NCBI RefSeq assembly: GCF_024626475.1
Contig: NZ_JANKHH010000005.1
Coordinates: 1 to 64,000 of the forward strand
DNA from: Parerythrobacter lacustris
GTDB taxonomy: Bacteria > Pseudomonadota > Alphaproteobacteria > Sphingomonadales > Sphingomonadaceae
Reading direction: 5' to 3'
DNA: 64,000 nt
Shown: piece after piece, positions 15,401 to 25,166 of the stretch
Layout of the letters: each line of letters starts with the position of its first letter
Numbering within the stretch: position 1 is the stretch's first letter
The notes under the pieces: generated by a model
Database searches by the model: none
Seen by the model: the letters and a program-made list of their open reading frames with translations, nothing else
What the model was told of the DNA's origin: nothing
Program-made: the position numbers and the translations under genes

Positions 15401-15551
15401 GTATGAAGTAACCTCCCGGTTTGGGCAAGACAGAGCAAGAGGCCTGGGAGGTGTTGTTAAGGTCGAGTTATGCAGCGACCCGGGTTAAGTCAACCTTAAT
15501 TGCCGAACCGTCGAGCACAGAGCGACGGAGTGTTGCCTATGGGACTCACCC

Positions 15552-16433
15552 CTAAAGCGCCGCCCCGTACATCGCCAGCAGCTTCGTCCAGGCCTTCTCC
15601 GCCTCGACCTCGTTATAGGCGGGCGAATCCGGTACGCACCACCCGTGGTCGGCGGGGAAGACTTCGACCGTGGCGGTGTGGCCGCTCGCGGCGAAGGCTT
15701 CGCGCAGTGCGGTCTTGTCCCCCGGCGCTTCGGCGTCGTCGTCCTGTGAGATGGCGACGAGGAAATTTGCCTTCGTTTCGCCCACCAGCTTGTGCGGGCT
15801 CATCGCATCGTCGGGCTTGACCAGCCCGCCGCCGTGGAAGCTGCCCGCCGCGCGGACGCGAGCCGGGACCGCCGCCGCGGTCCAGAAAGTGAACGGGCCG
15901 CCCATGCAATAGCCCTGGGTGCCGATCCCGCGCCGGGTGTCGACTTCCTTCTGCGCTTCGAGCCAGGCGACCGCCGCCGTGGCATCGCGCATCACCGTTT
16001 CCGCATTCAGCTTGCCGCGCATCGCGCGCGCGATGTTCCAGCCGCCATTGCCCGCAAAATCGGCGAAGTCTTCCCAGATCTGGCCCTTGCGATCGCGGTA
16101 GTAGGGGTTGACCACCAGCGTGGCATAGCCGCGCCCCGCCAGCCGCCGCGCCATGTCGCGCTTCGCCTCGCGCAGGCCGGCGATATCGGGCCACAGGATG
16201 ACCGAGGGGACGGGATTGCTCGCCGGGGCAACGAAGAAGCCGTCCATCGTCCCGTCGGGCGTAGCGAATTCGACCATGCGCTCGCTCATCGCCGGGAGGG
16301 TGATGGCGTTGTCGGAGGCATCGCCGCTGGCAGGCGCGCAGGCGGCGACGGCCGCCATTCCGCCCAATACGCCGAACTGGCGCCGGTTGAGGCCCTTGCG
16401 CGCCCATTCGGTGATTGTCGCTTCATCGCACAT
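15552..16433 (-). CDS. dienelactone hydrolase family protein, Tat-exported lipoprotein
   Basis: The 293-residue protein starts MCDEATITEWARKGLNRRQF. The twin arginine NRRQF is followed by a hydrophobic stretch and a lipobox-like AVAACAP, so it is probably Tat-exported and lipidated. The mature part is an alpha/beta hydrolase of the dienelactone hydrolase type with nucleophile Cys in GYCMGG, a late acid residue around SQDDDAEAPGDKT, and His in PADHGW. The natural substrate is unknown; the class hydrolyses small esters and lactones. It is divergent from the PQQ dehydrogenase gene with a 156-bp shared upstream region. Confidence 0.88.
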   Translation of the reverse strand: MCDEATITEWARKGLNRRQFGVLGGMAAVAACAPASGDASDNAITLPAMSERMVEFATPDGTMDGFFVAPASNPVPSVILWPDIAGLREAKRDMARRLAGRGYATLVVNPYYRDRKGQIWEDFADFAGNGGWNIARAMRGKLNAETVMRDATAAVAWLEAQKEVDTRRGIGTQGYCMGGPFTFWTAAAVPARVRAAGSFHGGGLVKPDDAMSPHKLVGETKANFLVAISQDDDAEAPGDKTALREAFAASGHTATVEVFPADHGWCVPDSPAYNEVEAEKAWTKLLAMYGAAL

Positions 16434-16589
16434 GGCAGTCCTCCCGATTGTCTCGCTCTGGCGAGCGAACGCAGACCTACGCTGCATGGTTCCCCGCGAA
16501 AGGGCAATGGACAAGGCTTCGCTTAGGCGGCACAAAAGGTTGCAAAGCGCGACCGAAAGAGTCGCGAGTACGAGGGGAGAGGAAATCCG

Positions 16590-18716
16590 ATGAAGCGTTT
16601 CGCCATCATGGCTGCGGCGGCACTGGCGCTGGCAGCATGCGACAATGCCGCGATGCCCGAAGGCGGGATCGACAGCGCCAAGCTGCTGGCGGCGAATGAG
16701 GACACCGCCAACTGGCTGACCCACGGGCGCACCTATGACGAGCAGCGCTTCTCCCCGCTCGATGCGATCAACACCGATACGGTCGACGGGCTGGGGCTGG
16801 CGTGGCACGCCGATATGGACACCGCGCGCGGGCAGGAGGCGACCCCGCTGGTGATCGACGGCAAGCTCTACCTCACCACTGCGTGGAGCAAGGTGAAGGC
16901 GTTCAACGCCGTGACCGGCGAGAAGCTGTGGGAATACGATCCCAAGGTGCCGGGAGAGACGGCGGTCAAGGCCTGCTGCGATGTGGTCAATCGGGGCCTC
17001 GCGACCTGGGGCGACACGCTGTTCCTCGGCACGCTCGACGGGCGGCTGGTCGCGCTCGACCGCGCGACCGGGGCGGTGAAGTGGGAGAAGCAGACCACCG
17101 AGAAGGGCACATCCTACACCATCACCGGCGCGCCGCGGGTGATCGACGGCAAGGTGCTGATCGGCAATGGCGGGGCGGAATTCGGAGTGCGCGGCTATAT
17201 CGCCGCCTACGACGCTGCCGACGGCGAGGAACTGTGGCGCTTCTACACCGTGCCCGACGAGGATTCCTCGGACGATCCGGAATATCTCCAGAAGGCGGCG
17301 GAAACCTGGTTCGGCGATGTTCTGGGCAGCGAGACCGGCATCGGCGGTGGCGGCACGGTGTGGGATTCGATGGCCTACGATCCCGAGCTCGACCTGCTGT
17401 ATTTCGGAGTCGGCAACGGCAGCCCGTGGAACCGCGCCTATCGCAGCCCCGGCGAGGACGGCAGGGGCAAGGGGGACAACCTCTATCTCTCCAGCATCGT
17501 CGCGATCAAGCCGGACACCGGCGAATACGCCTGGCACTACCAGACCACCCCGGGCGAGACGTGGGACTATACCGCGACCCAGCACATCATCCTCGCCGAT
17601 CTCGAGATCGAGGGGAAGCCGCGCAAGGTGCTGATGCAGGCGCCGAAGAACGGGTTTTTCTACGTCATCGACCGTGCAACCGGCGAGTTCATCAGCGCGG
17701 GCGAATACATCCCGCAGAACTGGGCCAAGGGGATCGACGAGAACGGCCGCCCGATCGAAAACCCCGAGGCACGGGTCGACGTCACCGGCAAGCCCGCGAT
17801 GGTCATGCCCGGCCCGCTCGGCGGCCACAACTGGCACCCGATGGCGTTCAACCCGGAGGAAGGGCTGGTCTATATTCCGGCGTTCGAGGCCGCGTCGATC
17901 TATGCCCCCGAAGAGAACTGGAAGCCCGACCGGGCGCGCGGTTTCAACGTCGGCTTCAACCTCGGCGCGGGCGATCTGCCGCCCGATCTGGGCATTCGCA
18001 AGCAGGTCTATGGCACGGTCAAGGGCAAGCTGATGGCGTGGGACCCGGTCAAGCAGGAAGCCCGCTGGACGGTCGAGTTTCCGGGGCCGTGGAACGGCGG
18101 AATCCTGACCACCGGCGGCGGCCTCGTGTTCCAGGGCAACAGCTCGAGCGAGTTCAGCGCCTACAGTGCCAAGACCGGCGACAAGCTGTGGAGCTTCCCC
18201 GCGCAGACCGGCATCGTCGCACCGCCGATCACCTACACGGTGAACGGCGAGCAATATATCGCGGTGCTGGCCGGCTGGGGCGGAGCCTATGCCATCACCG
18301 CCGACGGCGATCTGGTCAATTCGCAGGGGCCAGTACGCAACGTCAGCCGCCTGCTGGTGTTCAAGCTCGGCGCGACAGGCAAGCTGCCTGCACCCAAGGC
18401 GCTGTCCGAGATCCCGCTCGACCCGCCGCCGAGCCGCGCCGATGCGGCGACGATCGCGGCGGGCGGCAAGCACTACGCCCGCTATTGCGCGGTGTGCCAC
18501 GCCCCGGCGGCGGTCGGCTCAACCGTGCTGCCCGACCTGCGCCGCAGCGGCACGCTGCAGGCGCGCGATGCCTTCCTCGCGGTGGTCCACGACGGAATGC
18601 TGAAGGATAACGGCATGGTCAGCTTCAAGGGTTCGCTGTCGAAGGACGAGATGGACGCGATCCGCGAATACATCATCTTCCGCGCCAACCAGGACAAGGC
18701 GGCGGGAGTGAAGTGA
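16590..18716 (+). CDS. PQQ-dependent quinohemoprotein alcohol dehydrogenase
   Basis: The 708-residue protein begins with a lipoprotein-type signal (MKRFAIMAAAALALAAC). The eight-bladed PQQ propeller shows adjacent Cys129-Cys130 (KACCDVVNRG, the vicinal disulfide over PQQ), catalytic Asp in GETWDYTAT, and repeated tryptophan-docking motifs. A C-terminal cytochrome c domain carries CAVCH (633-637). It should oxidise alcohols in the periplasm and pass electrons through its haem to the respiratory chain. The aldehyde dehydrogenase gene lies 111 bp downstream, giving a natural alcohol-to-acid route. No pqq biosynthesis genes are in the window. Confidence 0.93.
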   Translation: MKRFAIMAAAALALAACDNAAMPEGGIDSAKLLAANEDTANWLTHGRTYDEQRFSPLDAINTDTVDGLGLAWHADMDTARGQEATPLVIDGKLYLTTAWSKVKAFNAVTGEKLWEYDPKVPGETAVKACCDVVNRGLATWGDTLFLGTLDGRLVALDRATGAVKWEKQTTEKGTSYTITGAPRVIDGKVLIGNGGAEFGVRGYIAAYDAADGEELWRFYTVPDEDSSDDPEYLQKAAETWFGDVLGSETGIGGGGTVWDSMAYDPELDLLYFGVGNGSPWNRAYRSPGEDGRGKGDNLYLSSIVAIKPDTGEYAWHYQTTPGETWDYTATQHIILADLEIEGKPRKVLMQAPKNGFFYVIDRATGEFISAGEYIPQNWAKGIDENGRPIENPEARVDVTGKPAMVMPGPLGGHNWHPMAFNPEEGLVYIPAFEAASIYAPEENWKPDRARGFNVGFNLGAGDLPPDLGIRKQVYGTVKGKLMAWDPVKQEARWTVEFPGPWNGGILTTGGGLVFQGNSSSEFSAYSAKTGDKLWSFPAQTGIVAPPITYTVNGEQYIAVLAGWGGAYAITADGDLVNSQGPVRNVSRLLVFKLGATGKLPAPKALSEIPLDPPPSRADAATIAAGGKHYARYCAVCHAPAAVGSTVLPDLRRSGTLQARDAFLAVVHDGMLKDNGMVSFKGSLSKDEMDAIREYIIFRANQDKAAGVK

Positions 18717-18732
18717 TCCGGCCTGCACGCGC

Positions 18733-18750
18733 CCTTACGTTTGCGTAAGG
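18733..18750. promoter_or_regulatory. palindrome upstream of the aldehyde dehydrogenase gene
   Basis: CCTTACG (18733-18739) and CGTAAGG (18744-18750) flank TTTG, giving exact 7-bp arms. It lies between the PQQ dehydrogenase stop and the aldehyde dehydrogenase ATG. Its TTACG-N4-CGTAA shape resembles sites of MerR-family catabolic regulators such as LiuR; the regulator is not in view. Confidence 0.5.
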
Positions 18751-18827
18751 TGCGTGTTAGGTTGCAACCAACAACGCGAGTGAGTCGCCTTGCGGCCGCT
18801 CGCACAACAGCCACGCGGGAGAATGCG

Positions 18828-20252
18828 ATGACCAAGACCTATGCCAATCTGATCGACGGCGAACTCGTCACCACCGCGGCGACGATGGAAGTGCTCAACC
18901 CGGCGAACGAGCAGGTCGTCGGGCTGGTCCCGTCCTGCGGTGCGGACGAGCTCGACCGTGCGGTCGCCGCCGCGCGCAAGGCGTTCAAGACCTGGTCCAA
19001 GCGCCCGATCGACGAGCGCCGCGCGGTGATCCAGGCGATGGCGGGCGTGATCAAGGAAAACGCCGACGAGCTGTTCCGGCTGCTGACCACCGAGCAGGGC
19101 AAGCCGCACGAACAGGCGAAGGGCGAAATTTACGGCGCAGCCGGGCTGATGGCCGCGCAATCGACGCTCAGCCTCGAGGAAGAGATCATCGAGGACAGCG
19201 ACACCCGCCTGCACCGCTCGCGCCGCGTACCGGTGGGCGTGGTCGGCGGCATCGTGCCGTGGAACTTCCCGGTGATGATGGCGATGCAGAAAATCGCCCC
19301 CGCCATGCTGTCGGGCTGCACCATCGTGCTCAAGCCTTCGCCCTTCACCCCGCTCACCACGCTGCGGATTGCCGAGCTGATCAAGGATGTGGTGCCCGCC
19401 GGCGTGGTCAACGTCATCACCGGCGAGGACAGCCTCGGCCCGCTGATCACCGGCCACCCGGATATCGACAAGATCACCTTCACCGGCTCGACCGCTACGG
19501 GGAAGAAGATCATGGAAGGCGCTTCGAAGGACCTCAAGCGCATCACGCTCGAACTCGGCGGCAACGACGCCTCGATCGTGCTGCCCGACGCGAATGTGGC
19601 GAAGGTCGCCGAGCAGCTGTTCTGGTCGAGCTTCTCCAACGCCGGGCAGATCTGCGTCGCTGCCAAGCGGGTCTATATCCACGAGGATATCTATGACGAG
19701 CTGAGCGCCGCGATCGCCGAATACGCCAAGGGCGTGAAGGTCGGCGACGGGTCCGAACAGGGCACCGGGGTCGGCCCGATCCAGAACAAGAAGCAGTTCG
19801 ACCGGGTGTGCGAGCTGATCGAGGACGCCAAGGCGAACGGCTACAAGTTCCTCGTCGGCGGCGATGTCGATCCGTCCGGCTCCGGCTACTACGTGCCGAT
19901 CACCATCCTCGACAATCCGCCCGAAGACGCGCGGATCGTGGCCGAGGAACAGTTCGGCCCGGTCATGCCGCTGATGAAGTTCTCGACCACCGAGGAAGTG
20001 ATCGAGCGCGCCAACAATTCGGACTACGGCCTCGCCGGCGCGGTGTGGACCGGCGATACCGACAAGGGCGTGGAGATCGCCGAGCAGCTCGAAACCGGCA
20101 CCGTGTGGGTCAACGAATACCTCCACCTCTCGCCCTTCGCTCCGTTCGGCGGCCACAAGCAGTCGGGCTTCGGCGCGGAGTACGGCGTCGAGGGGCTGAA
20201 GGAATTCACCTACTCGCAGGTGATCACGGTCAAGAAGAACGCGATGGCCTGA
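18828..20252 (+). CDS. NAD(P)-dependent aldehyde dehydrogenase
   Basis: The 474-residue protein is a full-length ALDH. Visible motifs are VGGIVPWNFPVMM (catalytic Asn), KPSPFTP, FTGSTATGKKI (cofactor loop), ELGGNDASIV (general base Glu) and SNAGQICVAAKR with the nucleophile Cys; EEQFGPVMP follows. The ATG at 18828 has a GGGAG Shine-Dalgarno; the longer frame to 18741 runs through the palindrome and is rejected. It probably oxidises aldehydes made by the upstream quinoprotein once they enter the cytoplasm. The substrate cannot be set from sequence. Confidence 0.92.
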   Translation: MTKTYANLIDGELVTTAATMEVLNPANEQVVGLVPSCGADELDRAVAAARKAFKTWSKRPIDERRAVIQAMAGVIKENADELFRLLTTEQGKPHEQAKGEIYGAAGLMAAQSTLSLEEEIIEDSDTRLHRSRRVPVGVVGGIVPWNFPVMMAMQKIAPAMLSGCTIVLKPSPFTPLTTLRIAELIKDVVPAGVVNVITGEDSLGPLITGHPDIDKITFTGSTATGKKIMEGASKDLKRITLELGGNDASIVLPDANVAKVAEQLFWSSFSNAGQICVAAKRVYIHEDIYDELSAAIAEYAKGVKVGDGSEQGTGVGPIQNKKQFDRVCELIEDAKANGYKFLVGGDVDPSGSGYYVPITILDNPPEDARIVAEEQFGPVMPLMKFSTTEEVIERANNSDYGLAGAVWTGDTDKGVEIAEQLETGTVWVNEYLHLSPFAPFGGHKQSGFGAEYGVEGLKEFTYSQVITVKKNAMA

Positions 20253-20265
20253 GGCGGCCCGTCGC

Positions 20266-20727
20266 ATGGTCGCCGCCGATCCGGAGGATATCCGAAACTG
20301 GCGGCGGCGACCCGACGGGACCACCACTTCGGGGCGCTTGCAGGCGGGCGATCCTGCGCGCCTCGCCGCGATCGGCGTGCGCCATGTGGTGAACCTGGCG
20401 CTGGCAGACCATCCCGAGGCGCTGGCGGACGAAGCGGCGCTGCTTGCGGCGGAGGGGATCGGCTACACCCATATCCCGGTGCCGTTCGACGCGCCGACTG
20501 CCGGGCATGTCGATGCGCTGCGCGAGGCGCTCGCCGGGACCGTGGGTCCGGTGCATGTGCACTGCATCATGAACTGGCGCGTCACGGCGTTTTTCTATCT
20601 GATCGATCGGCGAGGCGGCGTGCCGGAAGAGGGAGCGCGGGCGCGCATGCTCGATGTGTGGGACCCGTTCGCCTCCGACGATCCGCGATTGTTGCCGTGG
20701 CAGGCGCTGCTTCAGTCTCCGGTGTAA
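20266..20727 (+). CDS. beta-lactamase-hydrolase-like/DSP-type phosphatase
   Basis: The 153-residue protein starts with an IRNWRRRPDGTTTSGRLQAGD segment typical of the DUF442/TIGR01244 phosphatase fold. The Cys-x5-Arg P-loop is in HVHCIMNWRVTA. The general-acid region is less clear. It is a single-domain cytosolic protein tyrosine phosphatase relative; physiological substrates of this group are mostly unknown. It starts 13 bp after the aldehyde dehydrogenase gene and may be cotranscribed with it. Its 3' end overlaps the convergent serine hydrolase gene by 16 bp. Confidence 0.8.
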   Translation: MVAADPEDIRNWRRRPDGTTTSGRLQAGDPARLAAIGVRHVVNLALADHPEALADEAALLAAEGIGYTHIPVPFDAPTAGHVDALREALAGTVGPVHVHCIMNWRVTAFFYLIDRRGGVPEEGARARMLDVWDPFASDDPRLLPWQALLQSPV

Positions 20728-21986
20728 TCCGCGCCGTAGACCGCCGCGCGGAAATCGTGGTGCAGCGCATTGTCGAACGGGATCTTCTGCGTTGCGAGGA
20801 TGACAACCATGTCCTGCCGCGGATCGACCCAGAACAGCATTGAGGGGTAGCCGTCCCAGAAGAATTCGCCTTCCGTCCCGCGGTTCTCCTCCGGCGATCG
20901 GGGCGGCGCGGTGCGGACGAAAACATCGAGCCCGAACCCGCCGCTGCCCTTGCCGACCAGCCAGGATCGATTCTCCGGACCGATGCGCGGATCGAGCTGG
21001 TCGGTCGCCATCAGCCGAACGGTCGAGGGCTGGAGGAGGCGGACGCTTTCAAGCGCGCCTTCGCCGAGCAGCATGCGGGCGAAGCGGGCGTAATCGTCCA
21101 CCGTGGTGACGATGCCCGAGCCGCCCATCGTCATCGGCTTGCCCGCGAAATTGGCCTCCAGCCACAGGTCGCGCGGCATCGGCGCGAGTGTGCCGCCATC
21201 GTCTGCGATGTAGATTTTCGCCAGCCGGGGTAGATCGGCCTGATTGCGCGACCAGCCGCTGTCGGCCATGCCTAGCGGCTGGAAGATGTGCTGCCTGACA
21301 TAGTCTTCGAAGCGCTGGCCCGACAGCACCTCCACCAGCCGCGCCTGCACATCGACCCCGGCGCTGTAGTGCCAGCGCGCGCCGGGGTCCGAAAGCAGCG
21401 GCACCTGCGCCATCGCATCGGCAAACTCGGCGAGCGTCTTGTCCGGGCTGAGCGGCTGGAGTCGCTCCCATGCCCGGTCGCTCGGATTGTCGGGCGCGCC
21501 ATCGGCCCCATAGGTGAAGCCGGCGGTATGGCGCATCACGTCGCGCACGGTGACCTTGCGGCTGGGCGCGCGCAGCAGCGGATTGCCTTGCGCATCCTCG
21601 CCGTCTGCCACCATGAGACCGGCGAACTGCGGCAGGTGCCATTCGAGCGGATCGTCGAGACCGAACTTGCCCTCTTCCCACAGCTGCATCAGCGCAACGC
21701 CGGTGACCGGCTTGGTCATCGAGAAGATCTGCACCAGCGTATCGCGGGTAAACGGTTTCTGCGCTTCGCGGTCGGCCATTCCGGCGGCGGTGAAGCAGGT
21801 TTCGCTCCCGCCCTGCCACACCAGCGCGGATGCACCCGCCGTCCTTTCCTCAGCGACCGCCCGCTCGAGGAAGGCTGCGATCTGCGCGCAATCGGGGCGG
21901 TAGGGTTCCGTCTGCGCAGCGGCAGGCTGGGCCAGCAGGCCGCCGGCGATCAGTGTCACGGCAAAAGCAAGGGTCGAACGCTTCAT
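20712..21986 (-). CDS. serine hydrolase, beta-lactamase/class C-like family
   Basis: The 424-residue protein begins MKRSTLAFAVTLIAGGLL with a cleavable signal ending around QPAAAQ. The beta-lactamase fold shows the Ser-x-x-Lys pair in IFSMTKPVTG and the second-motif Tyr in WHYSAGVDVQ; a KTG-like third motif is weak. This pattern is common to EstB-type esterases and beta-lactamase-related hydrolases of unknown substrate, so resistance should not be assumed. I start at ATG 21986 after GAGAGG. The gene stands alone and is convergent with the phosphatase gene. Confidence 0.87.
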   Translation of the reverse strand: MKRSTLAFAVTLIAGGLLAQPAAAQTEPYRPDCAQIAAFLERAVAEERTAGASALVWQGGSETCFTAAGMADREAQKPFTRDTLVQIFSMTKPVTGVALMQLWEEGKFGLDDPLEWHLPQFAGLMVADGEDAQGNPLLRAPSRKVTVRDVMRHTAGFTYGADGAPDNPSDRAWERLQPLSPDKTLAEFADAMAQVPLLSDPGARWHYSAGVDVQARLVEVLSGQRFEDYVRQHIFQPLGMADSGWSRNQADLPRLAKIYIADDGGTLAPMPRDLWLEANFAGKPMTMGGSGIVTTVDDYARFARMLLGEGALESVRLLQPSTVRLMATDQLDPRIGPENRSWLVGKGSGGFGLDVFVRTAPPRSPEENRGTEGEFFWDGYPSMLFWVDPRQDMVVILATQKIPFDNALHHDFRAAVYGADYTGD

Positions 21987-22038
21987 GGCACCTCTCCAGC
22001 AAGGCGAAGCTAGCTGGAATACGGCGCAAGGCAAGCGC

Positions 22039-22893
22039 TCACCCCCCGAACACCACCGTCCGCTGGCCGTTCAGCAAAACCCGTTCCTGCAGGTGCAGCC
22101 GCACCGCTTCGGCGAGGACGCGGCTCTCGATATCGCGGCCCTTGCGCACCAGGTCTTCCGGGCTGTCGGCGTGGCTGATCGCCTCGGCGTCCTGATGGAT
22201 GATCGGGCCTTCGTCGAGATCGCGGGTGACGTAATGCGCGGTCGCGCCGATCATCTTGACCCCGCGCGCATGCGCCTGGTGATAGGGTTTCGCGCCCTTG
22301 AAGCCGGGCAGGAAGCTGTGGTGGATGTTGATGCAGCGCCCGGCGAAATGCGCCGCCTGCTCGTCCGACAGAATCTGCATGTAGCGCGCCAGCACCACCA
22401 GCTCGGCCCCCGTTTCCGCCGCGATGGCGCGCACCTGCGCTTCCTGTGCGGCCTTGGTTTCGGCGGTCACCGGCAGGTGGTGGAACGGCAGGTCGCCGAT
22501 GTCGGTGTGGCGGATGCTCTCGCGCGGGTGGTTGGAGACGATCGCCACCGGGTCCATCGCCAGCTCGCCAATGCGCCAGCGGTAGAGCAGGCTGGCGAGA
22601 CAGTGGTCGAATTTGCTGACCATGATCATAACCCGCCGCGGCCGGTCGCGCAGTGCGAGCTTCCATTCCATCCCGAACCCGGCGGCGAGCGGGGCGAATT
22701 CGGCCTTGAGCACCTCGCGCGAGACCACGCCGGGATCGAACTCGACCCGCATGAAGAAGGCGTCGCTTTCACGGTCGTTGAACTGCTGCGCCTCGAGCAC
22801 ATTGCCGCCGCGCTCGAACATGAAGCCGGTTACCTTCGCGGTGATCCCCGGCCTGTCGGCGCAGGAGAGGGTGAGGACGAGGGGGGCGGTCAT
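22039..22893 (-). CDS. purU: formyltetrahydrofolate deformylase
   Basis: The 284-residue enzyme has an N-terminal ACT domain ([19 protein letters not shown]) and a formyltransferase-like catalytic domain with [16 protein letters not shown]-like [19 protein letters not shown] and an [16 protein letters not shown] loop containing the active-site His and Asp. It hydrolyses 10-formyl-THF to formate and THF, balancing the one-carbon pool. Its ATG overlaps the stop of an upstream nuclease-like gene by four bases, so the two are translated together although they look functionally unrelated. Confidence 0.95.
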   Translation of the reverse strand: MTAPLVLTLSCADRPGITAKVTGFMFERGGNVLEAQQFNDRESDAFFMRVEFDPGVVSREVLKAEFAPLAAGFGMEWKLALRDRPRRVMIMVSKFDHCLASLLYRWRIGELAMDPVAIVSNHPRESIRHTDIGDLPFHHLPVTAETKAAQEAQVRAIAAETGAELVVLARYMQILSDEQAAHFAGRCINIHHSFLPGFKGAKPYHQAHARGVKMIGATAHYVTRDLDEGPIIHQDAEAISHADSPEDLVRKGRDIESRVLAEAVRLHLQERVLLNGQRTVVFGG

Positions 22894-23984
22894 TCGGATG
22901 GCGCTCTTTTTGCCATCTCCACTACGTCATGCAAAAACTCGCGATAGGCGTCAGCGACTTTCGGATTCAGCAGCAACTCGGCATCGAACCCTGGCTCACC
23001 AGCAAGTGAGGAAGTGTGCAGATTTCCGACGATGTCCAACAAGCTCTCATAAAGCATCTGCCGCTCTTGCTCGTTCTCATAAGCCGGACGGTTCTTCAAA
23101 TACCCAAGCCGCAGGACGACTTTTGCACTCGGATAGACCCCAAACGGATAGCATGATCGACCGTCGTCAGTTTCCCACTCGCCTATGATCGAGCCAGCAG
23201 TAGCGGGAACGAAGACCTTGCCGTCCAAGGCTTGGGCAATGGCACAGGCGATCTGTACGCCTTTCAGTTTTTCCTGTCCTTTTGGAGAAATTCGCTCTTC
23301 GATCCACTCCTCAAGAGAGTAATGCCTCCGGTCCTTGTCACCCTTCTTTGCCAATGTCTTGGCGCTTGCCCCAATCGTTCTGGGGACAAGGGTGGTGACA
23401 CCATGCTCGTCAGCATACCAGCTCAGTTCCACGGCCCTGACATCAGCTTGCATCTGGCTGTCCAGCCATTCGACCACGACCGCCAATTCATCTGGAATGC
23501 GATCGGCCACAAAAACGAGTTTGATCTGCCCCGACTGGAGGTTGCTCTCGACGCGCTGCCAAAAATCCGAAGCATCTTCCCCGTCGAGGAAGTCTTCCAA
23601 AGCAGCTGCGGCCTCGGGTTCCCCCATTCCCGAGCGAAACGCGGCCTCGATTGCTCCCGGCTTCCAATGTGCAGTACCGTTTGCAGCGTAATCGATCAGC
23701 TGCCCCACGACTTCACGCCTCAGTCTCGTATCGACTGCCCGCTTGAGCTCAACCATTACCGGAACCCCCCGCCGCGTTACGAAGAGGTGGTCGAGGGACC
23801 AGCGATTATCGCTCGTCCCGTCACCTATTGATGCCTCTCTGGCAATGAGGAGAAGTTGGTCCTCTCCGGCAATCAGTTGTGGGTACCGCGCTACAAGATC
23901 CTGCATGTGATCTTCATTGGCTGGGGCAGCGGGTTTCATCTCGCGGAGCCCGCTGGTTTCAACGATGTATACCGACTTGTCCAT
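22890..23984 (-). CDS. PD-(D/E)XK nuclease-fold hypothetical protein
   Basis: The 364-residue protein has an N-terminal NucS/DUF91-like pattern. Candidate residues are Glu24 ([10 protein letters not shown]), Asp65 (SLDHLFV), and Glu79 with Lys81 (VMVELKRA), followed by a [12 protein letters not shown] helix carrying Gln. That order fits a PD-(D/E)XK nuclease core. The remaining 230 residues are unassigned. GC is visibly lower than in the flanking core genes, yet it overlaps purU by 4 bp and starts 2 bp after the upstream gene. It seems to be a transferred gene that inserted seamlessly into an operon. Confidence 0.65.
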   Translation of the reverse strand: MDKSVYIVETSGLREMKPAAPANEDHMQDLVARYPQLIAGEDQLLLIAREASIGDGTSDNRWSLDHLFVTRRGVPVMVELKRAVDTRLRREVVGQLIDYAANGTAHWKPGAIEAAFRSGMGEPEAAAALEDFLDGEDASDFWQRVESNLQSGQIKLVFVADRIPDELAVVVEWLDSQMQADVRAVELSWYADEHGVTTLVPRTIGASAKTLAKKGDKDRRHYSLEEWIEERISPKGQEKLKGVQIACAIAQALDGKVFVPATAGSIIGEWETDDGRSCYPFGVYPSAKVVLRLGYLKNRPAYENEQERQMLYESLLDIVGNLHTSSLAGEPGFDAELLLNPKVADAYREFLHDVVEMAKRAPSE

Positions 23985-23985
23985 G

Positions 23986-24996
23986 TCAACGCCGGCTCAG
24001 CGCCTCTTCGCTCTGCGTCATCAGCTTCGCGATGATGTCGGCGACCGGTTCCTCTTCCTTGAGCATGCCGACCGACTGGCCAGCCATGACCGATCCGTTC
24101 TCGACATCGCCGTCGATCACCGCTCGGCGTAGCGCGCCCGCCCAGAAATGTTCGATCTGCAATTGCGCCTCGCCCATCTCGATTGTGCCTGTGTCGAGCA
24201 GCTTGGCGACCTCGATCTGCTTGGCGGTGAACTCCTCGGTGCCCTTGTTCTTGAGTGCGCGGACCGGGATCACCGGCAGGCGCGGGTCGACCTGTACGCT
24301 GGTCACGGCATCGCGCGCATTGGCGCGGAAGAAGGCCTGCTTGAAATTCGGGTGCGCGATGCTTTCGGTGGCGCAGGCAAAGCGGGTGCCAAGCTGCACC
24401 CCGACCGCGCCCATTTCCAGATAGCCCGCAATCGCCTGCCCGCGCCCGATCCCCCCGGCGACGAACACCAGGTGGTCCTCGGCCAGTTCGGGCAGGAATT
24501 CCTGCGCCAGCACGCTGGTCGAGACCGGGCCGATATGCCCGCCCGCTTCCATCCCCTCGATCACCAGCGCATCGCCGCCGCTGCGCAGCAGCTTCTTCGC
24601 CAGCGCCAGCGTGGGGGCGAAGACGATCACCTTGGCACCGAACGCCTTGATCGCCTCGACGCTGCCCTTGGGCGGGATGCCGCCGGCGAGCACGACGTGG
24701 CCGACCCCGTGCTTCGCGCAAACGTCGATCAGCTCGAACAGCTGCGGGTGCATGGTGATGAGGTTGACGCCGAACGGCTTCGCGGTCAGCGCCCTGGTTG
24801 CCGCGATTTCGCCGTCGAGCAGCTCGGGGGTCATCGCGCCGCAGGCGATCACCCCGAAGCCGCCTGCATTGCTGATCGCGGAGACGAGGTTGCGCTCGCT
24901 CACCCAGCTCATCGCGCCGCACAGGATGGCGGTTTCGGAACCCAGGAAGTCGATCCCGCGTTGCATTAGCGCGGTGGTTTTCGGATAGGCTGTCAT
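23986..24996 (-). CDS. nitronate monooxygenase (2-nitropropane dioxygenase-like)
   Basis: The 336-residue protein is a TIM-barrel FMN enzyme. It shows LCGAMSWVSERNLVSAISNAGGFG near the N-terminus, the GVNLITMHPQ strand, EGMEAGGHIGP (phosphate/FMN loop with the catalytic His region), FVAGGIGRGQAIAGYL and GVQLGTRF. These are the hallmarks of the NMO family, which oxidises nitronates such as propionate-3-nitronate; some members are enoyl reductase-like. The ATG at 24996 is the family start. It heads an operon with the nuclease-like gene and purU. Confidence 0.88.
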   Translation of the reverse strand: MTAYPKTTALMQRGIDFLGSETAILCGAMSWVSERNLVSAISNAGGFGVIACGAMTPELLDGEIAATRALTAKPFGVNLITMHPQLFELIDVCAKHGVGHVVLAGGIPPKGSVEAIKAFGAKVIVFAPTLALAKKLLRSGGDALVIEGMEAGGHIGPVSTSVLAQEFLPELAEDHLVFVAGGIGRGQAIAGYLEMGAVGVQLGTRFACATESIAHPNFKQAFFRANARDAVTSVQVDPRLPVIPVRALKNKGTEEFTAKQIEVAKLLDTGTIEMGEAQLQIEHFWAGALRRAVIDGDVENGSVMAGQSVGMLKEEEPVADIIAKLMTQSEEALSRR

Positions 24997-25166
24997 GGCA
25001 GCCGCGCTTAAGCGCGCGCGCGGCCCATCGCAAGCCCTGCACGATGCGGCGCGCGCGTCATCGATATGCAACTCAACCGATTACTATCTGACAATTAATC
25101 GATTGGACTAATCACCGGCCACGGGCCATCTGATCACCATAGAACCAATTTCCAGGAGGATTCGAC

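Noticed and set aside
15552-18500. 982-codon minus-strand frame covering the PQQ dehydrogenase
   Set aside because: Only its C-terminal part (15552-16433) is a gene, the dienelactone hydrolase with a Tat signal at its own ATG. The rest is antisense to a clear quinoprotein.
20712-21986. Beta-lactamase resistance gene
   Set aside because: The protein has the general beta-lactamase/esterase fold but a weak third motif. The family is dominated by hydrolases of unknown substrate.
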